27,888 nucleotides of DNA from HXMU1420-2 sp040830545 (GCA_040830545.1 JBFOMB010000116.1:1-27888), one strand, 5' to 3'; counted from the first letter of the stretch, positions 8,133 to 16,590 are shown. Program-made: numbers and translations. Notes: generated from the sequence alone by a model not told the origin.

Positions 8133-10043
8133 TTGGCGCCTAAGCCCCTCGACCTGATCACAATTGGCCGCTCTTCGGTTGACCTCTATGGCGGACAGAT
8201 CGGGGGCCGGTTGGAGGATATGCGATCCTTTGACAAATACATCGGTGGCAGCCCGACCAATATCGCCAGTGGGACGGCTAGACTGGGATTGAAATCCGGG
8301 GTTATCACCGGTGTCGGCGACGAACACATGGGCCGGTTTATTGTCGAGCAATTGGCCCGTGAAGGCGTGGATACGCGCGGGGTGAAGGTCGATCCTGACC
8401 GGCTGTCCGCGCTGGTGTTGCTGGGCATCCGGGATCAGGAACAGTTCCCGTTGATCTTCTACCGCGAAAACTGTGCGGATATGGGGCTGACCGAGGATGA
8501 CATTGACCCGGCCTATATCCATTCAGCCCGCGCCGTTGTCGCAACCGGCACGCATCTGAGCCATCCACGGGTTGAGGCGGCGACGTTGAAGGCGCTGCGC
8601 ATCGCACGGGAGGCAGGGGCGCAGACGGCGCTGGACATCGACTATCGCCCGAACCTGTGGGGCGTGGCCGGGCATGGCGATGGAGAAAGCCGGTTTGTTG
8701 CCTCGGACAAGGTGACAGAGAAGCTGCAATCGACGTTGCATCTGTTCGATCTGATCGTCGGGACGGAGGAAGAGTTCCACATCGCTGGCGGCACGACCGA
8801 CACCGTGGCGGCCCTGCGCGTCGTGAGGCAGGTTTCAGACGCGACACTTGTCTGCAAACGGGGCGCTGCGGGGGCGGTGGCTATTACCGGCGACATTCCT
8901 GCGTCTCTGGATGACGGTCAATCCGGTCCCGGTTTCCCGATTGACGTGTTCAATGTGCTTGGGGCCGGGGACGGGTTTATGTCGGGTCTGCTGAAGGGCT
9001 GGCTGGATGGAGAAGACTGGCCCACCGCGCTGAAATACGCCAATGCTTGCGGGGCCTTTGCCGTCAGCCGTCACGGCTGCACCCCAGCCTATCCCAGTTG
9101 GGAGGAGTTGCAGTTTTTCCTGGACCGAGGCGTAATCCGGTCAGACCTGCGCAACGATACAGAGCTGGAACAGGTGCACTGGTCCACGAACCGCCGGGGC
9201 GATTGGCCGGAGATGCGGGTTTTTGCCTTTGATCATCGTGCTCAGCTGGAAGAGATGGAAGGCGCGACGCCGGACAAGATCGGGGCGTTCAAGGACCTTT
9301 GCCTTGATGCCGCCGTGTCGGTCGCAGATGGGCGCGCGGGCTATGGCGTTCTGTGTGATGGTCGGTTGGGGCGCGATGCTCTGTTCAGGGCGGTCGGGCA
9401 GGGGCTGTGGATCGGACGCCCAGTCGAATGGCCGGGATCGCGCCCGTTGACTCTGGAACCGCAGGTCGGGGTGGACTATGGCCGCTTGGCCGAATGGCCG
9501 GATGATCATGTGGTGAAGGTTCTGTGTCTGTGCCACCCGGATGACGATGCGGACATGTGGGCGGTGCAGGAGGACGTGATCACGCGCCTCTTCGCCGCGG
9601 CCCGCCGCAATGGGTTGGAATTTCTGTTGGAGGTCATTCCGTCCAAGGTCGGCCCGGTGGATGACGACACAACGCCGAAGATCATTCAGCGCTTCTATGA
9701 TTTGGGCGTGTATCCCGATTGGTGGAAACTGGAACCGTTCCGAACCAAGGACGCCTGGGACAAGGCCGCTGACGCCATCAACCGCAACGACCCGCGCACG
9801 CGCGGCATTGTTGTTCTGGGGTTGGATGCATCCGAAGAAGAGCTTGCACAAAGCTTCGAACTGGCCGCCGCACAACCGCTGGTCAAAGGCTTTGCTGTTG
9901 GGCGGACGATTTTTGGTCAAGTTGCGCGAAACTGGATGGCGGGCCTGGTTGACGATGCCGGGGCCGTTTCCATGATGGCGGGCAATTTCGACCGGCTTTG
10001 CCGTATCTGGGACACCGCCTGCGCAACCGCGACTCGCGCCTGA
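8133..10043 (+). CDS. iolC: 5-dehydro-2-deoxygluconokinase with C-terminal DUF2090 domain
   Basis: A 636-residue fusion. Residues 1 to about 325 are a PfkB/ribokinase-type kinase: DLITIGRSSVDLYGGQIGG, a sugar-binding GGSPTNIASGTARLG stretch, and the catalytic GAGDGF motif with Asp280. In IolC this domain phosphorylates 5-dehydro-2-deoxy-D-gluconate in myo-inositol breakdown. From about residue 355 to the end (MRVFAFDHRAQLEEM, PDWWKLEPFRTKDAW, GFAVGRTIFGQVARNWM) is a DUF2090 domain, a TIM-barrel-like unit related to class I aldolases and often annotated as the phosphogluconate aldolase step; that activity is inference. The start is TTG at 8133, chosen because GGAG sits 6 bases upstream and the protein begins directly at the kinase core. 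iolB follows after 20 bp. Confidence 0.93.
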   Translation: MAPKPLDLITIGRSSVDLYGGQIGGRLEDMRSFDKYIGGSPTNIASGTARLGLKSGVITGVGDEHMGRFIVEQLAREGVDTRGVKVDPDRLSALVLLGIRDQEQFPLIFYRENCADMGLTEDDIDPAYIHSARAVVATGTHLSHPRVEAATLKALRIAREAGAQTALDIDYRPNLWGVAGHGDGESRFVASDKVTEKLQSTLHLFDLIVGTEEEFHIAGGTTDTVAALRVVRQVSDATLVCKRGAAGAVAITGDIPASLDDGQSGPGFPIDVFNVLGAGDGFMSGLLKGWLDGEDWPTALKYANACGAFAVSRHGCTPAYPSWEELQFFLDRGVIRSDLRNDTELEQVHWSTNRRGDWPEMRVFAFDHRAQLEEMEGATPDKIGAFKDLCLDAAVSVADGRAGYGVLCDGRLGRDALFRAVGQGLWIGRPVEWPGSRPLTLEPQVGVDYGRLAEWPDDHVVKVLCLCHPDDDADMWAVQEDVITRLFAAARRNGLEFLLEVIPSKVGPVDDDTTPKIIQRFYDLGVYPDWWKLEPFRTKDAWDKAADAINRNDPRTRGIVVLGLDASEEELAQSFELAAAQPLVKGFAVGRTIFGQVARNWMAGLVDDAGAVSMMAGNFDRLCRIWDTACATATRA

Positions 10044-10063
10044 GCCAAGACAAGGAGACACAA

Positions 10064-10870
10064 ATGCCCGACCTTTTAAAACGCCCGTTCGGGCAGCGCG
10101 GCAAGGTTCATGACATCACGCCTGCCAGCGCCGGGTGGCGTTACGTCGGCTTTGGTCTGTATCACTTGCGCGCAGGCGACACAGCGGCGGAAGCGACGGG
10201 TGAGACCGAGGTGATCCTGGTCATGGTTGAAGGCAAGGCCAGGATCAGCGGCGCGGGGCAGGATTGGGGCGTTCTGGGCGACCGTATGAATGTGTTCGAA
10301 AAGACGCCGCCACATTGCCTGTACCTGCCGAACGGAAGTGAATGGGAGGCCGTGGCCGAAACCGATTGCGTCATCGCGGTCTGCACGGCTCCGGGCAAGG
10401 GCGGTCACGCAGCACGGCGGATTGGTCCGGTCGGGATCACCCTGACAGAACGCGGCAAAGGCACGAACACACGCTACATCAACAACATCGCGATGGAGAA
10501 TGAGGACTACGCTGACAGTCTGCTGGTGACCGAGGTGTTCACACCGGCCGGCCATTGGTCGTCCTTTCCCAGCCATCGCCATGACGAGGATGATTTCCCC
10601 CGGATCACCTATCTGGAAGAAACCTATTATCACCGGCTGAACCCGGCGAACGGGTTTGGCATTCAGCGGGTCTATACTGATGACCGGCAGTTGGATGAAA
10701 CCATGGCGGTGTCTGACGGCGACGTGGTCTGCGTGCCGCGTGGCCACCACCCCTGCGGCGCGCCTTATGGGTTTGAGATGTATTATCTGAACGTTATGGC
10801 GGGCCCCTTGCGCAAATGGCGGTTTGTGCCTGCGCCGGAGGTCGAGTGGATCATGGAACGCGACGGGTGA
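10064..10870 (+). CDS. iolB: 5-deoxy-glucuronate isomerase
   Basis: A 268-residue cupin-fold isomerase that converts 5-deoxy-glucuronate to 5-dehydro-2-deoxygluconate, the substrate of the upstream IolC. The family pattern is strong: DITPASAGWRYVGFGLYHL, then NVFEKTPPHCLYLPNG in the first barrel. In the second, FPSHRHDEDDFPRITYLEE carries the HxH...E metal ligands, and VCVPRGHHPCGAPYGFEMYY supplies the last His. Length matches the family. The frame is open upstream, but ATG 10064 follows AAGGAG by 6 bases and gives the conserved N-terminus. It ends only 6 bp before the convergent soxG stop, leaving no room for a dedicated terminator. iolD, iolE and iolG are not in the window. Confidence 0.94.
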   Translation: MPDLLKRPFGQRGKVHDITPASAGWRYVGFGLYHLRAGDTAAEATGETEVILVMVEGKARISGAGQDWGVLGDRMNVFEKTPPHCLYLPNGSEWEAVAETDCVIAVCTAPGKGGHAARRIGPVGITLTERGKGTNTRYINNIAMENEDYADSLLVTEVFTPAGHWSSFPSHRHDEDDFPRITYLEETYYHRLNPANGFGIQRVYTDDRQLDETMAVSDGDVVCVPRGHHPCGAPYGFEMYYLNVMAGPLRKWRFVPAPEVEWIMERDG

Positions 10871-10876
10871 CAGCGC

Positions 10877-11431
10877 TCAACTGACGTTGTGATAGGACGT
10901 TTCCACAGCGTGCAGGAAGGATCGGGCGGACGAACTGGCGGACAGGAGCCAGAACCGGTCCGGGCCCAAGCGAAGGATCAGCGCGCCCATATGTTCCATG
11001 ACTGTACGCGCACTGGCGCCGTCTGACATGCCGTGGACGTCCAACGGGCATAGCCGTTCCAGCGCAGGCAGGGTATCGGGTCCGCTGAGTTCCAGTACAA
11101 TCCAGACATCGGTCTGATCGGTTGTGTACCCCGCGCCGCTCAGCTTGCTCTGAACCACGGCATTGGCATCTGGCGCGGCATGGGGGAAGAGCATCAGGAT
11201 TTGGTCCGGCGTCGTGCGGATCGCGCGCACCTCCCCGGCGGTCTCACTCATCGTTGCGACGGGCGTGGTCAGCCCCCAGCCGTCTTTCAGCGCGTCGGTC
11301 AGCGCCTGTTCTTCGCCCAATGGCGTCGCAACGGACACAATCGCCAGATTATCTCGTTCACGGATCGTGTTTTCGCCAATGCTCAGGTCTGCCCCGAGGA
11401 TCGGCGCGGCGGTCAATCGGATCTCAGCCAC
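10877..11431 (-). CDS. soxG: Sarcosine oxidase gamma subunit
   Basis: A 184-residue subunit of heterotetrameric sarcosine oxidase, last gene of the sox operon. Gamma subunits share the GcvT-like fold and are structural; here SETAGEVRAIRTTPDQILML and GAGYTTDQTDVWIVLELSGP, followed by RLCPLDVHG and MEHMGALILRLGPDRFWLL, fit the family. The start is GTG at 11431, overlapping the soxA stop by 8 bp; GGAAGGAG lies 9 bases upstream, inside the soxA end. The open frame extends to an ATG at 11521, but the extra arginine-rich residues are out-of-frame soxA sequence and are rejected. It converges on iolB with a 6-bp gap. Confidence 0.9.
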   Translation of the reverse strand: MAEIRLTAAPILGADLSIGENTIRERDNLAIVSVATPLGEEQALTDALKDGWGLTTPVATMSETAGEVRAIRTTPDQILMLFPHAAPDANAVVQSKLSGAGYTTDQTDVWIVLELSGPDTLPALERLCPLDVHGMSDGASARTVMEHMGALILRLGPDRFWLLSASSSARSFLHAVETSYHNVS

Positions 11432-14363
11432 GTTGGCGCACTCCTTCCGGGTCGATGTGATGGGAGGACACGACCTCGACCTCCGTGTCCTTGCCGCGCA
11501 CCGGATCGTAGGCGCGCACAACTTCGCCCAATCGGTCCTTGCCGCGTTTCAGAAAGCCGAGCCCGATGGAGTGCCCCAGTTCGGGCGACCACGCGACCGA
11601 GGTCATCCAGCCCTGATCATGTGCCATATCTTCGGGATCGCCCTTGGTCAGGAAATGCGCCCCTGCATTCAGATCAACCGACCGGTCCACAGGCCGGAAG
11701 CCAACCAGTTGCAGACCGTCCGCGCGGGTCAATTCCTCGCGCTGGCTCATGGGCAATCCGATCGAGTCCTTTTTCTGCGACACCATCCCGCCAACGCCCA
11801 ACATCGCCGCCGTGGTCTGGCCGGTCAGTTCGTTGCCCGCAAAGTGACCCTTTTCGACCCGCATCACGCCAAGCGCCTCGGTTCCGTAAGGCACGGCGTC
11901 AAACTCCTGACCGACCTCCATGAGGGCGCGGATCATGCTGTCACCATAGCGAGCCGGTACGGCAATTTCGTACGCGAGTTCGCCTGAGAACGAGATGCGG
12001 AACAACCGAGCGGGGGTGCCACCAAAAACGGTGCATTCCGCGCAGGCCATAAAAGGGAAGGCGTCGTTGGAGAGGTCAAGATCGTCCACAACCTTGCTGA
12101 GCAAGGCACGTGAGTTTGGCCCGGCCACCGCATATTGCGCCCATCCGTCGGTGGTAGAGATCAGATGCACGTCCAGATCGGGCCACAGGCATTGCCGCGC
12201 GAACTCCAGATTGCGGAACACCAGAACAGCGTTGGCGGTTGTGGTGGTCATGACAAAATGCGTGTCGCTCAGCCGTGCGGTGGTGCCGTCATCATAACAG
12301 ATGCCGTCTTCGCGCAGCATGATGCCGTAACGCACCTTGCCCACGGGCAGTTTCGCGAAGCCGTTGGCATAGACGCGGTTCAGAAACGCGGCAGCGTCGC
12401 GACCCTGAATGTCGATTTTGCCCAGGGTGGTCACGTCGCAGATGCCAACGGAGGCGCGGGTCATGGTGACCTCGCGGTCGACCGAGTCACGCCAGCCTTT
12501 TTCGCCGGGGCGGGCAAACCATTGCGCGCGCATCCATGGGCCGACCTCGACAAATGTCGCGCCAGTCTCGCTGGCCCAGGCATGGCTGGGGGGCAGGCGG
12601 GTCGGGCGGAAACCCTTGCCCCGCGCCCGGCCAGCAAACGCGCCGATGGGGACGGGTGTATAGGGCGGGCGGAAGATGGTTGTGCCGGTGTCGGGAATGG
12701 ACTGGCCCGATGCCTCCGCCAGGATGGCGAGACCCAGCACATTGGCGGTTTTGCCCTGATCGGTCGCCATGCCCAGAGTGGGGTAGCGTTTGAGCAGTTC
12801 GACGGACCGGAACGCTTCCTTCTGGCTTTGATAGATGTCTTTGGCGGTCACATCGTTTTGCAGGTCGACCCAGGCGCGGGATTTACCTTTGACATGCCAG
12901 AACGGCGTGATGTCGGCGCGCTCGTCGCTCGCCTTCGGCAGCGCTTCTCGCTTTGGGGTGAAACCCAGGTCTTCGAGAATGGCTGCGGTTGCGTCCTGCG
13001 CCTCGGCCATCGCTGCGCCGGTGGTCAGCGTGCCGTTTGCTGCCCCTGCGACGGCCATGCCGACGGGTAGGTCGGTGCCGGGGACAAACGCGGCCAGATC
13101 GTCGCGCCAGACGGGGCGTCCGCGTTGGTGGCAGGTCAGGTGCACGTTGGGCGACCAGCCTCCGGCGACGGCCAGGCAATCCGCATCAATCGTTGCACCA
13201 TTCGTCAACGTAATCTGACCCAACCCGCGCCGTCCCTTGGTATTGGCGACGGCGGCCCCGGTTTCCAGGCGAAGGTTTGAGATCGGGGGCTCAACGTCCT
13301 TGCGCGTGTCGATCAGCGCGCTGATGGTCACGCCCGCGGCCTGCAGGTCCTGCGCGGCGCGCCAGCCATCGTCGTTGTTGGTGAGAACCGCAATCCGGTG
13401 GCCGGGTTTCACGCCATAGCGGTTCACATAACTCCGCACGGCCCCGGCCAGCATCACGCCGGGCCGGTCGTTGTTGGCAAACGCCATACTGCGTTCCGTC
13501 GCCCCGGCACAGGGGGGCGCGCTTTTCGTGTATAACCGCCACAGCACTTGCCGGGGCTTGTTATTGCTGTCCGGCAGGTGGTCGGTGCACCGTTCCAGCG
13601 CGCCGTAGATGCCGTGGTCAAACGCGCCATAGACCGTCGTGCGGGTCATCATGCGGACATTGTCCATCGACGATAGCTCGGCCACGGTCTGTGTGGCCCA
13701 GTCCGCGCCCGGCTGCCCATCCAGTTCATGCGTTTCCGCGTTGAGCCGCCCGCCGGTGCGGAAATCTTCGTCTGCAAGGATCACACGAGCCCCTGCGCGG
13801 CCCGCTTGCAGGGCGGCGGTCAGGCCAGCGGGACCAGCTCCGATGACGAGCAGATCGCAGTGCAGATAGCCGTGGTCATAATGGTCCGGGTCGGCCTCCA
13901 TACTCAGTCGGCCCAGTCCGGCAGAAGCGCGGATAAAGGGTTCATAGATCTTTTCCCAGAACGCTTTGGGCCACATGAACGTCTTGTAGTAGAACCCGGC
14001 GCTCAGGAACGGGGCGAGCCAGTCGTTGAGGGCCAGAACGTCCCCTTCGAGGCTGCCGCGGTGGTTTTGGCTGGTGGCGGTGAGGCCGTCATATAGCTCC
14101 GCAATAGTGGCGCGTGTGTTTGGTTCCTGTGCGGCCCCGCTGCGCAGTTGTACCAGCGCGTTGGGCTCTTCTGACCAGGCAGAGAAGATGCCGCGGGGGC
14201 GGTGGTACTTGAACGACCTTGCCACAAAGCGCTGCCCGTTGGCCAAGAGAGCCGAGGCCAGCGTGTCACCGGGATGGCCCTGAAATGTCTGACCGTTCCA
14301 AGAAAAGGTCAGTGTCTGACTGCGGTCGATCAACCCGCCTGCGATGCGATGGGATTGGGTCAT
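11424..14363 (-). CDS. soxA: Sarcosine oxidase alpha subunit
   Basis: A 979-residue alpha subunit. Order of domains: an N-terminal ferredoxin-like region (about 15-90, HPGDTLASALLANGQ and ARSFKYHRPRGIF) without iron-sulfur cysteines, as is normal for SoxA. An FAD/NAD dinucleotide-binding domain follows (about 165-510, GAGPAGLTAALQAGRAGARV). From about residue 600 there is a folate-binding GcvT-like domain (TRASVGICDVTTLGKIDIQG, SFSGELAYEIAVP, RVEKGHFAGNELTGQ). In the complex this subunit binds NAD and tetrahydrofolate and captures the released one-carbon unit as methylene-folate. The true start ATG 14363 overlaps the soxD stop by 4 bp; the longer open frame to 14480 is soxD sequence out of frame. 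The substrate may be sarcosine or a close N-methyl amine. Confidence 0.95.
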   Translation of the reverse strand: MTQSHRIAGGLIDRSQTLTFSWNGQTFQGHPGDTLASALLANGQRFVARSFKYHRPRGIFSAWSEEPNALVQLRSGAAQEPNTRATIAELYDGLTATSQNHRGSLEGDVLALNDWLAPFLSAGFYYKTFMWPKAFWEKIYEPFIRASAGLGRLSMEADPDHYDHGYLHCDLLVIGAGPAGLTAALQAGRAGARVILADEDFRTGGRLNAETHELDGQPGADWATQTVAELSSMDNVRMMTRTTVYGAFDHGIYGALERCTDHLPDSNNKPRQVLWRLYTKSAPPCAGATERSMAFANNDRPGVMLAGAVRSYVNRYGVKPGHRIAVLTNNDDGWRAAQDLQAAGVTISALIDTRKDVEPPISNLRLETGAAVANTKGRRGLGQITLTNGATIDADCLAVAGGWSPNVHLTCHQRGRPVWRDDLAAFVPGTDLPVGMAVAGAANGTLTTGAAMAEAQDATAAILEDLGFTPKREALPKASDERADITPFWHVKGKSRAWVDLQNDVTAKDIYQSQKEAFRSVELLKRYPTLGMATDQGKTANVLGLAILAEASGQSIPDTGTTIFRPPYTPVPIGAFAGRARGKGFRPTRLPPSHAWASETGATFVEVGPWMRAQWFARPGEKGWRDSVDREVTMTRASVGICDVTTLGKIDIQGRDAAAFLNRVYANGFAKLPVGKVRYGIMLREDGICYDDGTTARLSDTHFVMTTTTANAVLVFRNLEFARQCLWPDLDVHLISTTDGWAQYAVAGPNSRALLSKVVDDLDLSNDAFPFMACAECTVFGGTPARLFRISFSGELAYEIAVPARYGDSMIRALMEVGQEFDAVPYGTEALGVMRVEKGHFAGNELTGQTTAAMLGVGGMVSQKKDSIGLPMSQREELTRADGLQLVGFRPVDRSVDLNAGAHFLTKGDPEDMAHDQGWMTSVAWSPELGHSIGLGFLKRGKDRLGEVVRAYDPVRGKDTEVEVVSSHHIDPEGVRQRG

Positions 14364-14647
14364 CTGGAGCGCCCTCGCGCGCGGGCCACGTCGCGGGCCA
14401 GTTCGACTTGGGTAATTTCGTGGGTCAGGGTGTTGCGCGTGACCACCAACCAGGACATGTCGCCCTGTTCGTGGTACCAAAGCTCCTGATGTTCACCGGC
14501 TGGGTTGTCGCGCAGGTAGATGTGGTCGTGGAATTGTGACTGGGCGTTGTCAGCCAGCCCATCCGGACGGTTGAGCAGGCTGGCATCACCGAGGTAGACG
14601 AACTCGGCTGAGTCTCTGGGGCCAAGCAGGGGATGGGGGATCAGCAT
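14360..14647 (-). CDS. soxD: Divergent sarcosine oxidase delta subunit lacking most zinc ligands
   Basis: A 95-residue protein, the usual SoxD size and position between soxB and soxA. The family pattern is kept: GPRDSAEF near the N-terminus, FHDHIYLRDNPAGEHQELW, and VVTRNTLTHEI near the end. In characterised heterotetrameric enzymes the delta subunit binds zinc through Cys6, Cys9, His59 and Cys63 (recalled from structural work). Here the CPxCG position reads HPLLG (His5, Leu8), His59 remains and residue 63 is Asp, so zinc binding is probably lost. ATG 14647 is chosen because it aligns with the normal SoxD start; the open frame extends upstream to 14920 through the hairpin and the PPOX gene, which is not credible. 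Function as a structural subunit is inferred. Confidence 0.82.
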   Translation of the reverse strand: MLIPHPLLGPRDSAEFVYLGDASLLNRPDGLADNAQSQFHDHIYLRDNPAGEHQELWYHEQGDMSWLVVTRNTLTHEITQVELARDVARARGRSR

Positions 14648-14670
14648 GGCAAAGCCTTTGTTCTGACGGT

Positions 14671-14696
14671 GCCAAGGATCTTCGAAAATCCTTGGC
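14671..14696. repeat. Palindromic hairpin in the PPOX-soxD gap
   Basis: GCCAAGGAT, an 8-base loop (CTTCGAAA), then ATCCTTGGC: a perfect 9-bp inverted repeat. It sits in the 163-bp gap between the PPOX gene and soxD, the only large gap in the operon, followed by AT-rich sequence near 14697-14718. It may be an intergenic palindromic element of Rhodobacterales, a partial attenuator, or a processing/stabilising hairpin. There is no clean U-tract on the - strand after it. Confidence 0.5.
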
Positions 14697-14810
14697 CCAA
14701 ATTTTCCAAAAATATTGCGTCGGGGATGGTGGGGGATGAGCGCCATATCAGTCGGCGTCTGTCGTAGGCGTTGGATGTGAGTATTTGCGCCAAGAAGAAG
14801 CAGGCAGGAG

Positions 14811-15266
14811 TCATCTGGCGGCCTCGTTGATTTTGTTGAGCCACGTGGCACGAAGGTCGTCTTCGCTGGCCCCGGCCTCGTAGGCGGGCGAGGCAAGCGG
14901 TTTGCAGTCGGTGACATCAATCAGAACCAGAGCGTTCATCATGGGCTGGAGATCAGGCCAGTGTTGGGTGAAGCGGGGCAGGAGGGCGGTGAATTCATCG
15001 CTGCCTGGTTCGGCAATCCGCGCCGCGCCGCGCAGGCGAGCGCCCTTGCGGGTCAGGATGTCGACGAAGTTGACCTCCACCTCCGCACGGTCGCGGATGT
15101 TTGCGACGGTCTGTGGGGAGCGCATTTCCGCAAACCCCAAGGTGCGTTCGTCTATCACGACAAATGTGCCCTTGGGTGACAGGTTCACGCGGCCGGTTGC
15201 ATCGGCGCTGGCGACAAATCCCAGCCGCCATGTTTCGATAAGGGTTTTCGCTGTTGCGTTTATCAT
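14811..15266 (-). CDS. Pyridoxamine 5'-phosphate oxidase-like flavin split-barrel protein
   Basis: A 151-residue protein of the FMN-binding split-barrel (PPOX-like) superfamily. Seen: LIETWRLGFVASADATGRVN, then LSPKGTFVVIDERTLGFAEM, RSPQTVANIRDRAEVEVNFV and KGARLRGAARIAE, the strand order of such proteins. These bind FMN, F420 or similar cofactors; the exact reaction cannot be told. It is the second gene of the sox operon: its ATG comes 9 bp after the soxB stop with GAGGGG overlapping the soxB end, so translation is coupled. It is not a normal member of soxBDAG. It may act on a product or substrate of the complex, or on flavin supply (inference). No signal peptide. Confidence 0.85.
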   Translation of the reverse strand: MINATAKTLIETWRLGFVASADATGRVNLSPKGTFVVIDERTLGFAEMRSPQTVANIRDRAEVEVNFVDILTRKGARLRGAARIAEPGSDEFTALLPRFTQHWPDLQPMMNALVLIDVTDCKPLASPAYEAGASEDDLRATWLNKINEAAR

Positions 15267-15275
15267 GTCAGCCCC

Positions 15276-16526
15276 TCAATGCAGGTTCGGCTGCGCGCCT
15301 GCGCCTTTTTCGTCAATCATGGCCCCGCGCCGGAACCGTTCCAATCGGTAGTAGCGTGCGGTATCATGGGGGCGGCCCGTGGCCAGCAGGTGGGCGTAGC
15401 AGAAGCCCGAGGCCGGGGTGGCCTTGAAACCGCCATAACACCAGCCCGCATTCAGGTAGAGCCCTTCGGTGTCTGTTGTGTCGATGATAGGAGAGCCGTC
15501 CATCGACATGTCCATGAGCCCGCCCCACATGCGCAGCAGACGGGCACGGCCGATCATGGGCATGATCGCCATACCGCCTTCGCACACATCCTCCACGACC
15601 GGCAGGTTTCCGCGCTGGGCGTAGGTGTTGTAGCCGTCAATATCACCGCCAAACACCAACCCGCCTTTGTCCGATTGCGAGACATAGAAATGACCCGCGC
15701 CAAAGGTGATCACGCCGGGGATCACCGGTTTTAACCCTTCGGAGACAAAGGCCTGCAGCACATGGCTTTCAATTGGCAACCGCATACCCGCCATAGCCGC
15801 CACCCGGCTCGAGGAACCAGCGGCGCACATGGCGACCTTCTTGGCGCGGATGGGCCCCTTGCTGGTCTGCACGCCTTTTACGACACCGTTTTCAATGTCA
15901 ATCCCGGTCACTTCGCAATTCTGGAGGATGTCCACCCCACGGCTGTCTGCGCCACGCGCATACCCCCAAGCTACGGCGTCGTGGCGTACGGTGCCACCGC
16001 GTGGCTGCCAAAGCGCGCCCTGGATGGGGAAGCGGGCGTTGTCGAAATCCAGAAACGGGCACATTTTGCGGATACCGTCACGGTCCAGCAACTCGCTGTC
16101 CGCCCCCGACAGGCGCATCGCATTGGCCCGCCGGGCAAAGGCGTCGCGCTGCCCGTCCGAGTGGATCAGGTTCAGGATACCCCGTTGCGACACCATGGCG
16201 TTGTAGTTGAAATCCTGCTCCAGCCCTTCCCACAGCTGCAGGCTCAATTCGTAAAACGGCTGGTTCCCTTCCAGAAGGTAATTCGAGCGGATGATTGTGG
16301 TATTCCGCCCGATATTGCCTGATCCCAGCCAGCCTTTTTCAACCACCGCGACATTGGTCAGGTTGAATTCCTTGGCCAGGTAATACGCCGTGGCCAGCCC
16401 ATGCCCACCGCCGCCAATGATGACAATATCGTATTCTGCCTTGGGTTCCGGTTCACGCCAAACGGGCTGCCAGCCTTTGTTGCCGGTCAGGCCCTGGGCC
16501 AGGATTTTCAGGGCGGAATAGCGCAT
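15276..16526 (-). CDS. soxB: Sarcosine oxidase beta subunit
   Basis: A 416-residue FAD-dependent amine oxidase subunit, first gene of the operon. The dinucleotide-binding motif IIGGGGHGLATAYYLAKE is at about residues 36-54. NIGRNTTIIRSNYL is a SoxB hallmark. His182 in GGTVRHDAVAWGYARGA matches the His that carries covalent FMN in characterised heterotetrameric enzymes. The C-terminal LNAGWCYGGFKATPASG closes the FAD site. It should oxidise sarcosine (or a similar secondary amine) to an imine with hydrogen peroxide produced at the FMN. ATG 16526 follows GGAGGTG by about 6 bases. The divergent GlxA-family regulator begins 64 bp away. Confidence 0.95.
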   Translation of the reverse strand: MRYSALKILAQGLTGNKGWQPVWREPEPKAEYDIVIIGGGGHGLATAYYLAKEFNLTNVAVVEKGWLGSGNIGRNTTIIRSNYLLEGNQPFYELSLQLWEGLEQDFNYNAMVSQRGILNLIHSDGQRDAFARRANAMRLSGADSELLDRDGIRKMCPFLDFDNARFPIQGALWQPRGGTVRHDAVAWGYARGADSRGVDILQNCEVTGIDIENGVVKGVQTSKGPIRAKKVAMCAAGSSSRVAAMAGMRLPIESHVLQAFVSEGLKPVIPGVITFGAGHFYVSQSDKGGLVFGGDIDGYNTYAQRGNLPVVEDVCEGGMAIMPMIGRARLLRMWGGLMDMSMDGSPIIDTTDTEGLYLNAGWCYGGFKATPASGFCYAHLLATGRPHDTARYYRLERFRRGAMIDEKGAGAQPNLH

Positions 16527-16536
16527 GTGGACACCT

Positions 16537-16581
16537 CCGATACCGCGATAATCCTTTCTTTCATGGTGCCGGATACGGTAC
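16537..16581. promoter_or_regulatory. Divergent soxB / regulator control region with paired CCG-ATAC-type sites
   Basis: The 64-bp gap between soxB and the AraC-type regulator must hold both promoters. GTGCCGGATACGGTAC at 16566-16581 is an imperfect palindrome (6 of 8 pairs). A related CCGATACCG lies at 16537-16545, about three helical turns away. Two similar sites in phase are typical of AraC-family operators, but the assignment rests on position only. Confidence 0.35.
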
Positions 16582-16590
16582 TTTCCATTT

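Noticed and set aside
9141..10061. 306-codon - strand open frame opposite iolC
   Set aside because: Opposite the conserved DUF2090 domain, with no motif or ribosome site.
12135..13070. 311-codon + strand open frame antisense to soxA
   Set aside because: soxA family motifs on the - strand are unambiguous; this is a codon-bias shadow.
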